Shown: one piece after another, positions 34,955-47,413 of the stretch
Layout of the letters: each line of letters starts with the position of its first letter
Position numbering within the stretch: position 1 is the stretch's first letter
Assembly (NCBI GenBank): GCA_027924585.1
Contig: BSBM01000261.1
Location: 2,155,501-2,219,500 of the forward strand
Reading direction: 5' to 3'
From: Larix kaempferi
Taxonomy: Eukaryota > Streptophyta > Pinopsida > Pinales > Pinaceae
Length of the DNA: 64,000 bases
Program-made: the position numbers and the translations under genes
The notes under the pieces: generated by a model
Seen by the model: only the letters and a program-made list of their open reading frames with translations
What the model was told of the DNA's origin: nothing
Database searches by the model: none

Positions 34955-36650
34955 TCAGTTTCCTTCTTCATCCAAACAAGTATAAGTTTTATTATGACAA
35001 TCCAGTATGACATGGTGTGCATCCAACCAATCCAATCCAATCGATACATCATATGCCTCCAAGGGTATGATGTTTAAGTCTGCAAAGGTTTTCAATCCAT
35101 TCATTTCTAAAGGACCCACTTTTACAAATTCTGTAATTTTCCTCTTGGCTCTAGTAGCCAACTGTACTAGACTTGTTGTTTCAAGTTTACTTTATTCAAA
35201 TGACATTTCTCATCTAGATTAGGTGCAATGTAACTATTTTAGCTCCATAATCAATCAAAATAGATATGGTTTTATTAGCAATATTACCTGCTACCTCAAT
35301 CATTCAGGATTGGTGGTTAGCTTGCCTCCCATCTAGGGATGCATAGATCCTCTGAACACTTCCACCTACATCTCAAACAGTTGAAGCCTCTTGAATTTTG
35401 TGAAGGTTATTTTTCTTACATGGCCATTGACTGGAAAAGTGATTTTACTTGCATATCCAACATTCCATAGGTGGTATTTTCCCTGAAGGCTCTTCCCTTT
35501 GTTGTCCTTGTTGATAAGAATTATCGTTTCTAAATTTTGAAGGATGGAAACCTTTATTTCTCTGCTCCTGTTTTTTCTTCTTCATATCCTTCCAATTATT
35601 TTGATATGGTGCCTTGCACTTATTCTGTTCATATAAGTGTTTTTCCCTCTAGATGGCATCCTTAAGGTTCTTTGGTCTATCATACTAGATTTTATCTCTA
35701 TAAGATTCAGGAAGACCACTTAGGAACCTTTGAATCTTTACCTTCTCATCTTTGATGAAGTCCACATACTTCAAAAGTTCCAGAAACTTCTTCTCATAGG
35801 CCTCCATAGTCATGCTCCCCAATTTGGGCTCAAAGAACTCTTCCATCTTTTGTCATAGTAATGCTCAGAGAGGTATTCCTTCTGGAATTACTTCTTAAAT
35901 TTTTTCCAAGAAATTCTATCTTCGTCGATGTCTTTTAGCTTAACTAGCTAATCCTACCAGATATATGCCTTACCTTGCAGATGTTATATGGCTACACTTG
36001 CTTCCATATTAAGTGTATACTGATGCAACTGGAATAAATTCCCGAGTCCTAACAACCATGCTTCAACATATTATCCTTTATTTACTTCTCCATAAAAATT
36101 TGGGGGCTTGATTCTTCTCGGCTCTCCTACTAGCTCATCTTGGGAATATCTCCTCTTCTTGTATCTCACCAGGGATATTTCAGGACTACTCTATGTATTT
36201 CTTGATGAATACGCCTTCTTCCTCTCTAAGTGATGAAGTATCCTTGAATATGATCTAGACCTTACATAGTCTCTTATATGCCTCTTGTTAGATGATATTT
36301 GGATGGTCTTCAATGATTTTAGAACATTCATGATCCGCTCCTAAATGTGAATTATCCTTTCATTATCATCCCTACACTTCCTCACTAAATCCTCCAAACT
36401 TAATGGTTCACTGCTCGTCTTATATTTACTTGTCCTTATTCCCTCAAACTCCTCTTCGGGACTATATGGTCTTTGTCCTTCCTCAAAATCCATCTCCAAT
36501 TTCCGACTTCCTACTGTTGAACTTGTACTTGTTGAATCTCTAGTCTTCACAGGTTTGAGTAAAATATCAATTTAGTGGCCCCACTGCTTGCTTAATCATT
36601 CACTAGGAACCACAATGTGTTCATTATCAACCATTTTTTAGAAAACTATA
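34955..36650 (-). pseudogene. Ty3 GAG and protease (degenerate)
   Basis: Fragments in several frames match Ty3 GAG and protease on the minus strand. The N-terminal GAG part includes the 70-codon segment at 36341-36550. Near 35400-35460 a zinc knuckle survives as C-W-I-C-K-stop-N-H...WPC, with a TAA inside it. The protease begins around 35250 with ILIDYGAK, where the family usually has DSGA, so one catalytic-site residue differs. It ends with IGLDWLDAHHVILDC and CLDEEG at 34955-35161. There are many stops. Its product would have formed the particle and processed the polyprotein. Confidence 0.75.
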
Positions 36651-36931
36651 CGTTGGCATAAGTTCATTATTATTCAAGCTACTTCTTCTTCCAATTTTTC
36701 TAAGTTATAATCTGCCTAATTGGACAAGGGGAGCTAGAAATCCTTCAAGGATTTATCATTACTGGATGGACATCAAGTCCATAGCCGTTCCAAGTTAACA
36801 GTTTAATTAACTAACTCACATGTGAAACTATATTAATGTGCATGCATCAAAGTTATCTAATGCAAATGCATGTTTACAGAGTGACTTGTAACTTTGCAGA
36901 AGGCCCAATAGCCACAATGTTGAAACCTTCA

Positions 36932-36943
36932 GCTCCGATACCA
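36932..36943 (-). other. Ty3 primer-binding site
   Basis: The minus strand reads TGGTATCGGAGC three bases after the 5' LTR. It is the initiator-Met site with one change (A to G) from the form used by the copia elements here. Confidence 0.8.
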
Positions 36944-36946
36944 CTT

Positions 36947-39393
36947 TGTAATGTCCCTGACCCTTAACTAAGGTTAAAGGTGCTAATATTAAGACTGAGT
37001 TAAGTTCAAGCGCAACATATTGAGACAAAATATAGTTATCCAACACTTCAAATAATCAAACTCTTGATTCTAGAGTCAAATTATTTATGGAAGTTGCGAT
37101 ATTTAATTAATTAATAAATTAAGATAATGTCAACACTTAATTAGATTAATTGTGACACTTAATTAAAATAATTAATTAAATTAATTACCAAAGGACATTA
37201 TGACGACAAAAATTGATTAAGGCATATTGATCATCACCCTTAGTGAGAATAAGGTCCTAAAACCCATTCATGCATTATAAATTGTATTAATTTCGAACCA
37301 CAATTGTTAAATAGTTGAGTATTGTTGTTGTCATTTTTTCCCGCAAACTAAGTTAATTTCTGTAATGTTATGTGTGTGTTGTTGGTGAGGATGAACGGTA
37401 AGAAAATCACACATAAATACACATCTATAGGCTTTAACCTACAACAACACCACAACCAAAGCAAAGCAAAAGGCATCGGCTGCAATCACAGCCCACTAAA
37501 TCAACTCTCGTTGGTTGTCCCCTACAACCATTTTTTTCACTAATATATTTCAGTTTGTATGGTTTCCTCCCTCCAACCATCAATCAATACTACATTCAAA
37601 TTACATTATTCAAACTCAGAGCTGCAAATAGGAGCAGATTCATGCATAAAACATTTCCGATCTAACAATTGGTACACTCATCCTGGCATCGGGAAAACTG
37701 TTGGTCCAAAACGGACATATCTTGGTCATCCAGAAAGCTTTTTCGATGAAATGAAAGGTGATTCTTACTGGAGACATTGTTTTGGATGCAATGGAATAGG
37801 TCTCATGACTCAGTAATAATAAAAAATGGGAGAAACATAACCTACGGTTGTGCCCCTCTCATCATCGTGAGTGTTACATTCATAAACTATGTAGGAGGGG
37901 AGAAATAATAGAAAATAGAGGAGTTCCAATACAAAGTATCAAGAGCCATTCAACCTGCATATAAATCCTGTCACATCATCCATAAACAATTCTAGAATTA
38001 ATTTCATCCTCCATGGCACATAAACCTAATAAAATAACATAAATAGGTATATGAACAAATACCTATCTTTAATGACAACTGGCTGCAATAGGACAACTTT
38101 CCTCCCAACCGTAGACACAGTCAAGCCTTCCTTGCTTGAACAGGTCACCCCCAAGCTAAGACCGTGGATCCATAGGTAGAGGCACACTTATTCTAGAAAC
38201 TCTCAGAACTACCTCTTATGAGAACCACATTGCTTCCCACTACTACTTTCATGTTCGTTTCCACTACCTATGGGATGTGACTCCTCCCACCAACCCATTT
38301 CATGGATTCCTGTGCGAGAACCTGGAATAGTAGAGTGATATAACGGAATTAAATGGAAAAAATAGACTAAATCTAAGTTTGAACACACTCTCAATACTAT
38401 CATCATTCCTAATGCGGTGAGATAACACAAGTCAAGTGATCTAAAGCTCAAGATTAGCTTCAACAAGGAGAGAGCACATGTATAAATAGCTTAAGGAGGG
38501 AAATTCGAACCCAAGGTGGCCAACTAGAATTGGTTTGAGTGTGGTTGGGATTCATCGTGGAGACTTAACTCAAATTAGTGAATTGGTGGACCAATTAGGA
38601 GATTTCCTTATCCGAGATTAGTAACATGAGGAGGAGTTACGAAAAACCAAGGAGTGGAGCCATGAAGAGGACAAGGAGGCACACTAATGCATAAGGGGGG
38701 TTACAAAACATGAAGGAGGGTGCATTAGCTGAAAGAGGGGATCCAATAGGGTCATAAATATCATAGAAGCACAAAATAGGGATGAATGGAGGAGTGGGAC
38801 ACACTTATGGAGGTGGAGGCTCAAATCAAGGAGGTGGAAGCTAAATTCTAGCTTACAGCTCCTAGAATCTAGGGAGAGGGTTCATAAATGAAAAAAACAC
38901 ATAAATAGGAGGGAATTTATCCCGAGGAGAGAACACTAGGAAAGAGGTTTCCACTAAGGTATGTATAAGGTGCAATAATAACTCCATAGTTCATAATAAT
39001 AAAAAATGGGTTCTGTTGTACAATGTTTGGGTGACCAACACTACTAAAGTTACCAAGGCAAAAAATGAACTAGGATGGAAAACTATCATCCAACAACAAT
39101 TCCTAAGGTGCTAGGTATGTCCCCCATTTCCCCTCACTCCGTGAGATCCATGGTATCCCATACTCTTTTAGTTTCCTTTGCCTAGACAGTTTTTTATTTA
39201 ATTAATAGCAACAACATTCAATGATAACAACAATGACAATAACAACATTAACATTAATAATAATAATGTCAAATTCCATAATCACATCATCAAAAAAATG
39301 AGCATAAGTCCATAGTCACATTAGCAAATAGAACATAAGTCCATATTCAAATAAAATACCATAAGTTCGGGGCTTAACAATCGGGGTATTACA
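36947..39393 (-). repeat. Ty3 element 5' LTR
   Basis: 2447 bp, colinear with the 3' LTR but with many substitutions and small indels. It abuts the primer-binding site on its left side. Its start, read on the minus strand, matches the 17582-19766 solo LTR. Confidence 0.95.
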
Positions 39394-40816
39394 ATAACGG
39401 CTACATATTACCAAGTGTTCCCTTATCAATGATTCAATGATTGGATCAATGCCCTCTTTGTCAAATTCACATGAATGCTTCTCTTTGTTCTTTTGCAATG
39501 CATTGCAGAGAAGAGGCCAAAGATGTTCAACACTTGTAAAAGTCACAAAGAATCTTGGGGGGGGGCAATTTGCCAAATAATTGCAAAGACATCCTTTTTC
39601 ATATGTTCAAAGTAATCAGAATATGTGTGTATGTTTTTAAGACATTGATAAGCAATTGGTGTTTTTAATATCTTTTGAAGATTTGTTTTAGATATTGCGT
39701 CCTTTGCAACCAATGGTTTTCCTTTTATCTCTCCTTTTCATATTGAAATCCATGCAGAAGCTTAAACCTGGTGGATTAGAACACGTGCTAATTTTAAAAA
39801 TGTATTTGTATTGTGTTTTGCAAATTCTTTTGGCATATGTTGCAATTCCCATTGCGATGTTTGTTGGTAAGTAAATCATTCTATGATGTCTTTAGGTCGA
39901 CTAAATCCAAATAAAAATGTAGGGAAGTTGATTTCTTCATAAAACTTGTCTTAGAAAATTCCCAATGGTTTTAATTTTCTAGAGGGTGAAAATTGTATAA
40001 TTTTATTATCTAGATCTTCTATTTGATGGGATTTCACAAATCCATGTACCATTGTTTCATTGTGAAGGTATACATCTGTTTTGTTGTCACTGGAATATGT
40101 TGTGTCTATATGTACTGGGGACTTAATGCCAGGTTCAATGTTTTTCCCGACAAGTTGATCCCACTTGTTTTGATTAACAATTCCGTCATATCTATAGAGT
40201 GGGGTTTGGAAAATTTTATTTAAAGTATTCATTACAATACAAGTTCCAGAGAGATAAGAAATCTTGTATTCTAGATTTCTTTTCAACATGACTGGAATTG
40301 CCTTTGATTTTGTAAAGCTTCTAGGCAATTCTTTTTGTATCTTGTCCAAGTTTGCACGTACATTTATTATTGTCCATGTAAGTGCAATTTGTGCTCTTTT
40401 GTATCCAAGTTTCCTTATTTGAGCAAATTCTAGTCTTTGTGACACTAATCTTTCCTCCAATGGTGTTAAATTGTAGCAGAATCCAATTTTTGATTGCGAT
40501 GAATTTTGTGAAGGACCTGCAAATGTAGGTATATGTTCATCATACAAAGATATTTTGCATTTTGTGCATATTTCTTGTTCAATTTAAATAGTCTTTGAGC
40601 CATCATCCATCGATAAAGATACATAGTTTAGCAAGGTAGTTGTGTTGTCAACTTTGTCCATGTCTTTTTTGAATTTCAATCGATCATAAATGACGCAAGC
40701 ATGTGTGGGTGTCTCCTGAAAGAGGGTCAAGTATGCTTTAATTGTCATGGAGGCCTTTGCATATATCATTTTTCTCCTAATTTGGGGAGCTTGTTTATTG
40801 TTCTTATTCTTTGTTT
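39394..40816 (-). pseudogene. Helitron DUF6570 region and start of helicase-like domain
   Basis: The minus strand contains, from 40770, a CX2C pair (CTKCKISLYDEHIP), then LTPLEERLVSQRLEFAQIR, the conserved core of DUF6570 found upstream of Rep in Helitron proteins, with IPVMLKRNLEYK. A degenerate middle follows (FPTFLFGFSRPKD, EFAKHN). Then PPRFFVTFTSVEHLWPLL and REHLVICSRY match the start of the helicase-like domain (PF14214 type). A TAA near 40584 and more stops around 39690-39950 break it. The 3' side ends at the Ty3 insertion and the 5' side at Copia-2. Confidence 0.85.
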
Positions 40817-41468
40817 TGTTAAATTTTCTGAATTTACTTCAATTTGATCTAGGATCTTAACTGAGAGAACAACATGTACAACATATCTACAGCATATCAA
40901 TCATGGAGACAATAATGCAAGCACACAAGAGACACAAAGATTTACTTGGGGAAAACCATAAAGGTGAAAAACCCCAATAACTTCCTCAGAGATAGATAGA
41001 GCAATGATACAACCAACCAAGAGAGAGATAGCCATAACCTAGCACCAGATCCTCCTCCTCCATAAGTGTGCCACTCCTCCTTGAGTGCATGTGTGAGAAG
41101 TGAGTGAGTAAATAGAGTGCCTCCCGCACTCTATTTATACTTGACTTGACTTGCCTTTTTACCTAACTCATGTAGGCTCGAACTTAACCACATAACATAA
41201 TGCTGAGTGGGCCGACCCCCAATAGGGTGGTCTAATAACCCTTTGACCCACATGGCCAACCCCCAATAGGGTGGTCTAATAACCCTTTGTCCCACATGAC
41301 TTATACAGGGCCGACCCCAAACAAGGTGGTCTAATAACCCATCAAGTATAAGTTACGACACTTACAATATAAATGACGACACTTCCTTATAGAGGAATAA
41401 TACCATCTCTATAGGAATACAACATACATATATGTGAAATACATTCCGAAGTTACATATACATCAACA
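40817..41468 (-). repeat. Copia-2 3' LTR
   Basis: 652 bp. The minus strand begins TGTTGATGTATATG and ends AATTTAACA. TATA box (minus TATAAATA) is at 41132-41139. U3 holds three tandem copies of a unit built on GGTGGTCTAATAACCC (41207-41340). Confidence 0.95.
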
Positions 41469-41689
41469 CTCCCTCTTAACTAGGAAGGTATTTCTCAGCA
41501 TAGTTCTTCTAGCACAAGTCATCTTCTCTAGATCATCGTCACTAGATAATCGTCATCGAGTCATCATCATCGTCACTGCTGCTGCTATCTCAATCAATCT
41601 CTGAATCTACTCGTCATAGGAAGTTCTACAGAGCCAGTCCTTTTTCATACTGGATGTAGGCCCACCACCTGCAGGTCTTCATCATCACT

Positions 41690-42985
41690 GGCCATACTGT
41701 GGAATCCTCAGGACTTATTACGTGCGTCACAAAACCTGGCTGCAGCATCCCAGGCTATTACGAGCACACAGCTCTACCTGTAGGATCTCCCAGGAGCACA
41801 TTACATGTGACCCATCACAAAACCTGGCTGAAGCATCCCAGGCTGTTACGAGCACGCGGCTCTACCTGTCGGATCTCCCAGGAGCACATTACATGTGATC
41901 TCACCACAAAACCTGGCTGAAGCATCCCAGGCTGTTACGAGCACACAGCTCTACCTGTCGGATCTCCCAGGAGCACATTACATGTGGTCCACCACAAAAC
42001 CTGGCTGAAGCATCTGAGGCCTTTTTCATCCTGTCCAGATCTCCCAGGAGCAAATTACATGTGGTCATGGCAAAACCTGGCTGAAGCATCTGAGGCCTTT
42101 TTCATCCTGTCCAGATCTCCCAGGAGCAAATTACATGCCATAGGACAAAACCTCGCAAGAGCATCTGCCATATATCCCAGGGCACCGAATTACATGCCAT
42201 AGGCAAAACCTCGAAAGACTATCTGCAGATCTCCCAGGGCACAAATTACATGTCCTCCCAAGCAAAACCTCGCAAGATCATTTGCCAGATGTCCCAGGGC
42301 ACCGAATTACATGCCATAGGCAAAACCTCGAAAGACCATCTGCAAATCTCCCAGGGCACAAATTACATGCTTTCCTGCACAACCTGATCCACGGCCACAA
42401 AGTATCATCTGATACTCATCATCATCACTGCAACATCCTGCTGCATGTCATCTGGAGAAGCTCGTCATCCACGATCATCCTGATCATACAATGCATCCAT
42501 CTGATGCACACATAGATACATGATCCACACAATGTATCCATCAACATACATGATCTACCTGATCATACAAAGATACATGATCCACACAATGTATCCATCA
42601 GCATCCATGATCTACCTGATCATACAAAGATACATGATCCACACAATGTATCCAACAGCATCCATGATCTACCTGATCATACAAAGATACATGATCCACA
42701 CAATGTATCCAACAGCATCCATGATCTACCTGATCATACAAAGATACATGATCCACACAATGTATCCAACAGCATCCAACATGATGCGTTCATACAAAAT
42801 ACATACACATGATCCAATCGATCATATCCAGCATCCAACATGATGCGTACATACATAAATGATCCAACTGATCATATCCAGCATCCAACATGATGCGTAC
42901 ATACATAAATGATCCAACTGATCATATCCAGCATCCAACATGATGCGTACATACATAAATGATCCAATTGATCATATCCAAGCAG
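41690..42985 (-). repeat. Copia-2 tandem repeats between pol and 3' LTR
   Basis: These arrays match those of Copia-1 in position and sequence theme. At 41700-42370 units of 60-90 bp contain GATCTCCCAGG, AATTACATG and CAAAACCT. At 42500-42780 a 57-bp unit (TACATGATCCACACAATG core) repeats about five times. At 42820-42985 a unit of about 57 bp (CATCCAACATGATGCG core) repeats three times. The 107-codon periodic frame at 42520-42843 is a product of the 57-bp period, divisible by three, and is not supported as a gene. Confidence 0.85.
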
Positions 42986-43074
42986 AAACCAGAACATCAT
43001 CCCGATGCCCATTATCCAGCGCTTACATCCACATCCATGTGAAGGATCCTCCTTCCAACATGCTTGGAATGGCT

Positions 43075-43938
43075 TCAGCAAATGTGTCCATCACTTCTTC
43101 CTCGAAGTGTCCTCGAAGTGTCCTCGATTTGGAGAATGCCAAGCCTCTCTCGGAAGTACTCGAACTTCACCCTGGCTAGTGGCTTCGTCAGCACATCTGC
43201 AATCTGCTCGTCCGTCGCAACATATAGGAGCTTCTCAGCTCCTCTCTGCACCATATCCCTGATATAGTGATATTTGATCTCTATGTGTTTCGACCTGTCA
43301 TGAAACACTGGGTTCTCGGACAGCTTCACACAACTCTGGTTATCACAGAAGATACCAGTAGCCTCAAATAACTCAGACAGTAGCTTCCATAGCCATACTG
43401 CCTCACAACTAGCTGAACAGGCTGCAACATACTCAGCCTCTGCTGTACTCAGTGCTACGCAGGACTGCTTCCTGCTAAACCAAGAGATCACACCTGATCC
43501 CATATTGAAGCAACACCCAGATGTGCTCTTCCTATCTGCAGCACTGCCAGCCCAATTTGAATCAACATAACCCTGCAGGTTAAACTTTTGATTCGCTTCA
43601 TACTTGAGCCCATAATCCACTGTACCCTTCAGGTACCTCAGAACATGCTTTACAGCAACCAGGTGAACACTCCTCGGATCCGTCAGGAACTGGCTCAATG
43701 TGTTCACAGCAAAGCAAATGTCTGGTCTCGTGTTCGTTAGGTACATCAAGGACCCAATCATCTGACGATACAAAGAGACATCAACCGGCTCAGATGAAGC
43801 ATCACATAGAAGCTTCAGATTCGATGCCATAGGTGTGGCCATGGCCTTGCAATCCATCATCCCGAATCTCTTCAGGATATCTACTGTGTACTTCCCTTGA
43901 CCAAGGAAGATTCCACCTGCATTCTGCCACACCTCCAT
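43075..43938 (-). pseudogene. Copia-2 RT C-terminus and RNase H (open)
   Basis: This 287-codon open segment matches Copia-1 closely from MEVWQNAGG onward. It covers the RT C-terminal part (GSLMYLTNTRPDICFAV) and a complete RNase H: GYVDSNWAGS, Glu in STAEAEYVAAC, Asp in FCDNQSC and the end ADVLTKPLARVKFEYFR. It keeps EAVWLWKLLSELFEA, which Copia-1 has lost. Upstream the frame breaks near 43940 (a shift in HYLFLAWR). It is intact as a domain but lacks a usable polymerase. Confidence 0.88.
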
Positions 43939-44345
43939 GCCAAAAACAAATAGTGCATCATCCCCAAGTTCTTCATCTCGAACTCGGTAGTAAGCTTCTG
44001 CTGCGTGTCGGCAATCAATCTATCTTCACCATACCAAGTTCTGCACATATATGATTTCCTATCATGTGTCTCAAAACCAAGTGGCTGCTCTACTTCTTCT
44101 TCAACTACACCATTCAAGGAAGCTGTCTTGAATCCATCTGGTGTATCTTCTATTTCATCACTTTTATATTTCTTAATGCTACCATCTGCAACATGCTTGA
44201 TCTGATAGTTCCATTTGGAAGTCATAGCAAACTTCCCTTCATGTCTTGGGATTACATCCCAAACATCGTTCTTCATGATCGACGGATCATGGCATTTCAT
44301 TTCTTCATCCCAGATCCTGGGAACTTCAATATCTTCAATATCTTC
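43881..44345 (-). pseudogene. Copia-2 reverse transcriptase remnant without YMDD
   Basis: The minus-strand frame reads IMKNDVWDVIPR and SKWNYQIKHVADGSIKKYK, as in Copia-1, then jumps to DGFKTASLNGVVEEEVEQPLGFETHD. A second jump goes from SYMCR to TWYGEDRLIAD. Compared with Copia-1, two internal blocks are missing: KARFVAPAFSQ through the FAPVAKYTS region, and YGLKQAPR through the YMDD box. The joins keep the reading frame across both deletions, giving a 139-codon frame with no polymerase site. Confidence 0.85.
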
Positions 44346-44399
44346 AATAGATATCTTTGTTGCTGGAACAAATGTTGTAGTTCTTCTTTTGTAGGAGAT

Positions 44400-45960
44400 G
44401 GCATACGATCTTTCCTACACAACAAGTTAAATTGCATGATTAGAAAACATCTCATAGTTTTCAGAACAAATTCTTACACATAAAGAAATGTGCCATACAG
44501 TCATGCAATTATCTTAGCCAATGCTTCAATACAACATTTATCCATATTCCGTAACTTTCTAGATGCCTTCCAATCTCTACCAGAACATTGTTAAGAGTGT
44601 GCACAACTCCCAACATGTCAGCAAAGAGGTTTCATTCTAGATAAGTAGCAATGGAATGTTGTACAGTGCCATAGGCCACTTACCCATGTATATTAGTAGT
44701 ATACTGCAACTATTCTAATATGCACAATACATATCCTAAGTCCAGGAACATGAGAATATACATCATTGAACAAACATATATGCAAGAAATGATAATTAAA
44801 ATACTTATCTTTGTTTGTTCGTTGGGTGGACTCCCTCTGAGTCTTCGCTTTCTTGCAGGAGCTGCTGGAGTCCTAATCTGCAGTAGCTTCTTCTACAACT
44901 TTCTGTTGTGGAATGTAGAGAGATGGTCAACTCCCTCTGAATATCTGCATCCTTTCATAAACCACTGGAGTGTACTCCCTCTTTATCTTTGCTTCCTGGA
45001 TTACCTGTTCTTCAGCTCATATTCATCCTTGGTCCCTATGCATGCTTATTAGTATCATGATTGAGTTAGATCTCATATAAAATCATACATTCATTAGTAT
45101 ACTTTTAAAACACAATAATCTCAAGCATGTATAGTTATGATCATTTCAAACAGAAATAGTAAGCATTATTATTCAAGGTTTATGTAGGATTCTTATGGTT
45201 AGTCAAATCATAAGAAGCATAACATGTCTAAACCTATAATTACTCAAACCTATGACTCTTCGGGTTAGTTGAATCATCAAACAAGATAAGAGATATAATA
45301 TGCATAAAAATTGTGATTATTCAAACCTATACCTTCATGATTCTTCTGGTTAGTCATATCATCAATGATGGCAAGAAACATAATATGCATACAATCATGA
45401 TTATTCAAACCTATGACTTCATGAATAATCATTATCAACAACAGTATAAGATCCTAACACAAGGTAGGATTCTATCTTGATATAGGAAAAACATACCTGG
45501 ATTAGCATGCTAGCTATTTATGTCTAACATACTCACATGATGTCTTCTTGTTCTTCTTCAATGACTTGTGCTAGTAACCTGCATATCTCATAAGTTAACC
45601 ATTGTAGAAACAAGTTATACATACCTCGAAAGTAGATCTTCTATGTGATCCATGACAATGGATGAATCCTTGTCTTCATGTCACCATGATCATACATGTT
45701 GAAGAAGAACATGATTTGTCTTTCTTGGTGTACCTTTCATGTTAGTAGACAACATAAACCTCATACAACACCATAATGCATTAGTACAATCATAAGTGTC
45801 AACACCCTAACCAGTGAATATCTTCTATCATGCATTCATAATTTTGTTAAGGTTATACGACAAATCTAAAATCAAAATTGTACTAACCATAATAACATGA
45901 AGATAAACATACCATAAACTTAATCATGGACAAATATCGAAACATACCTCGATGAGTCAT
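44400..45960 (-). other. Unrecognised insert inside Copia-2
   Basis: Between the GAG scrap and the RT remnant lies about 1.5 kb with no match to Copia-1. It includes a short repeated block (CTTCGGGTTAGT or CTTCTGGTTAGTC with flanking AAACCTATGACTTC) near 45190, 45260, 45345 and 45410. On the minus strand, near 44830-45040, a protein-like run contains EEQVIQEAKIKREYTP, followed by stops. It may be diverged pol linker or foreign DNA taken up by the element. Confidence 0.4.
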
Positions 45961-45999
45961 ACCTGTCGAGATCGCTTGTAATCTTCTTATGTAAGGCCT

Positions 46000-46110
46000 T
46001 ATCCTCATCTCCCTCTAAGACAGGAACTTCTTCACTTATGCAGGTGATCAATCCATCTTCTTCTAGGATTAACCCAATCCACTTGATTTGCAAGAACTCG
46101 ACCTTGAGCT
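46000..46110 (-). pseudogene. Copia-2 GAG N-terminal scrap
   Basis: The minus strand reads WIGLILEEDGLITC and then DKALHKK, aligned with RIGLILEENELDSY and AKVLHKK of Copia-1 GAG. No start codon or zinc knuckle remains and similarity stops near 46000. Confidence 0.65.
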
Positions 46111-47401
46111 GGATATGGGTTTGTCAGAGAAACCCCAAAAATTCAAACTTTGAATTTCAAACTTCTGACAGGATAGAAATATGTGCCTTGATGAGCTGAT
46201 CAAGTTGGTATATTCAGAATTTGAAAACTGCAAAGTTTCACTCCTCAATTTTGCTTTTGAAACTGGACGTGACCCTGAACTGGGGTTTGATGAAGCCCAC
46301 TCTTCTTCCCAATAAAAATGTTTGATCCAAAGCTCTAAGCTTCTATTTTTCTGAGGAGCTTCCAGCCGTGGTCACAGATTTCAAAAATTCCCATTTTTAC
46401 AGAAGCCCTAATTTTCCACTTTTCTGATCAAAGTCCCGAACTAGGGTCTAATCAAGACCGGCCTTCTGCCCAACCAAAAATTCTGATCTTGGTCTCTAAA
46501 TTTCTATTTTGATGAGTAGCATCCAGCCGTAGTCTCCGATTACAAAAATTCCAACTTTCTCCAAAGCCCTAAATTCCGGAAGCCATGAATGAAGGTACCA
46601 AAAAATAATTATGTTTTGACAGATATATGTAGCTGATTGTTTCTGGTGTAACTCTGAAATTTTTGATCCACAGGGTCTGAAAAAGTTTTCTGAGATAGCC
46701 TGACCTGTTATCTTTCCATCCTAATAGGTCTGACCTCAATTGGATTCTCTGAGAGAGAGATATGCCAAATGTCGCAACGTGACCTGTTTTGGGATAAAAC
46801 AGGAGAGAGAACTTGTACGGAGTGCCACGTGTCACTGTTTTAACTTCGGCCTCTGAAAAAGTTTTCTGAGATAGATCGGCCTGTTACCTTTCCATCCTGA
46901 CAGGTCTGACCTCAATTGGACTCTCTGAGAGAGAGTTATGCCAAATGTCGCAACATGACCTGTTTATGGGATAATACAGGAGAGCGCACTTGTACGGAGT
47001 GCCACGTGTCACTGGTTCAACTTCGGCCTCTGAAAACGTTTTCTGAGATAGTACAGTCTGTGCACTACCTGTCACTTTTCACGAAATTTCATTTGGAGCT
47101 TCCTAGCCCAAGTTATGACCTTTTTCCCAAGGTCACCCGATTTTGACTCAGATCTGGAAGAGGCAGAAACCCTATATTGTACAGATCATAAATCACAAAG
47201 TACAACGAATTAGAGGTTTTCCTTTGGACAGAAGGTACCTGGAGATCTTAGCTTCGGCTTGTAACAATTTCAGATCCGAAAAATTCTCCAAAACGGATTT
47301 ATAGCGAAAGTGCTACGATGACTGTTTTTTGCTATATCAAGCCCTAGCATCGTAAGTGCAACAAGTGTCATACATGCCATATCATGCCTTCTTTCAGGCT
47401 A
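46111..47401 (-). other. Copia-2 leader region with internal duplications
   Basis: This is the untranslated leader between primer-binding site and GAG. It holds a duplicated block: GACAGGTCTGACCTCAATTG with TCTGAGAGAGAG and AGTGCCACGTGTCACTG occur near 46725-46850 and 46895-47020. Duplicated segments with AAGCCCTAA occur near 46400 and 46565. CACGTG boxes lie in both copies of the first block. No coding content. Confidence 0.6.
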
Positions 47402-47413
47402 GCTCTGATACCA
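47402..47413 (-). other. Copia-2 primer-binding site
   Basis: The minus strand reads TGGTATCAGAGC directly after the 5' LTR, the same initiator-Met site as in Copia-1. Confidence 0.9.

Larger units (their letters stand above)
29466..39393 (-). mobile_element. Ty3/gypsy element, chromovirus-like, two LTRs
   Basis: It has LTRs of 2372 and 2447 bp (minus-strand ends TGTAATACCCC...GGGACATTACA). The target-site duplications are GTAAC (29461-29465) and ATAAC (39394-39398), with one mismatch. The primer-binding site is TGGTATCGGAGC and the purine-rich tract lies beside the 3' LTR. Order GAG, protease, RT, RNase H, integrase, then a C-terminal chromodomain-like segment defines Ty3 and suggests a chromovirus. 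Many stops interrupt the polyprotein and the LTRs have clearly diverged in length and sequence, so it is older than the copia insertions. It splits the Helitron Rep gene between two Tyr codons (R-Y|Y-K). Confidence 0.95.

Noticed and set aside
42520-42843. 107-codon frame with a repeated MIHTMYP-type unit as a repeat protein
   Set aside because: It reflects a 57-bp DNA repeat, divisible by three, in the non-coding 3' region of Copia-2.
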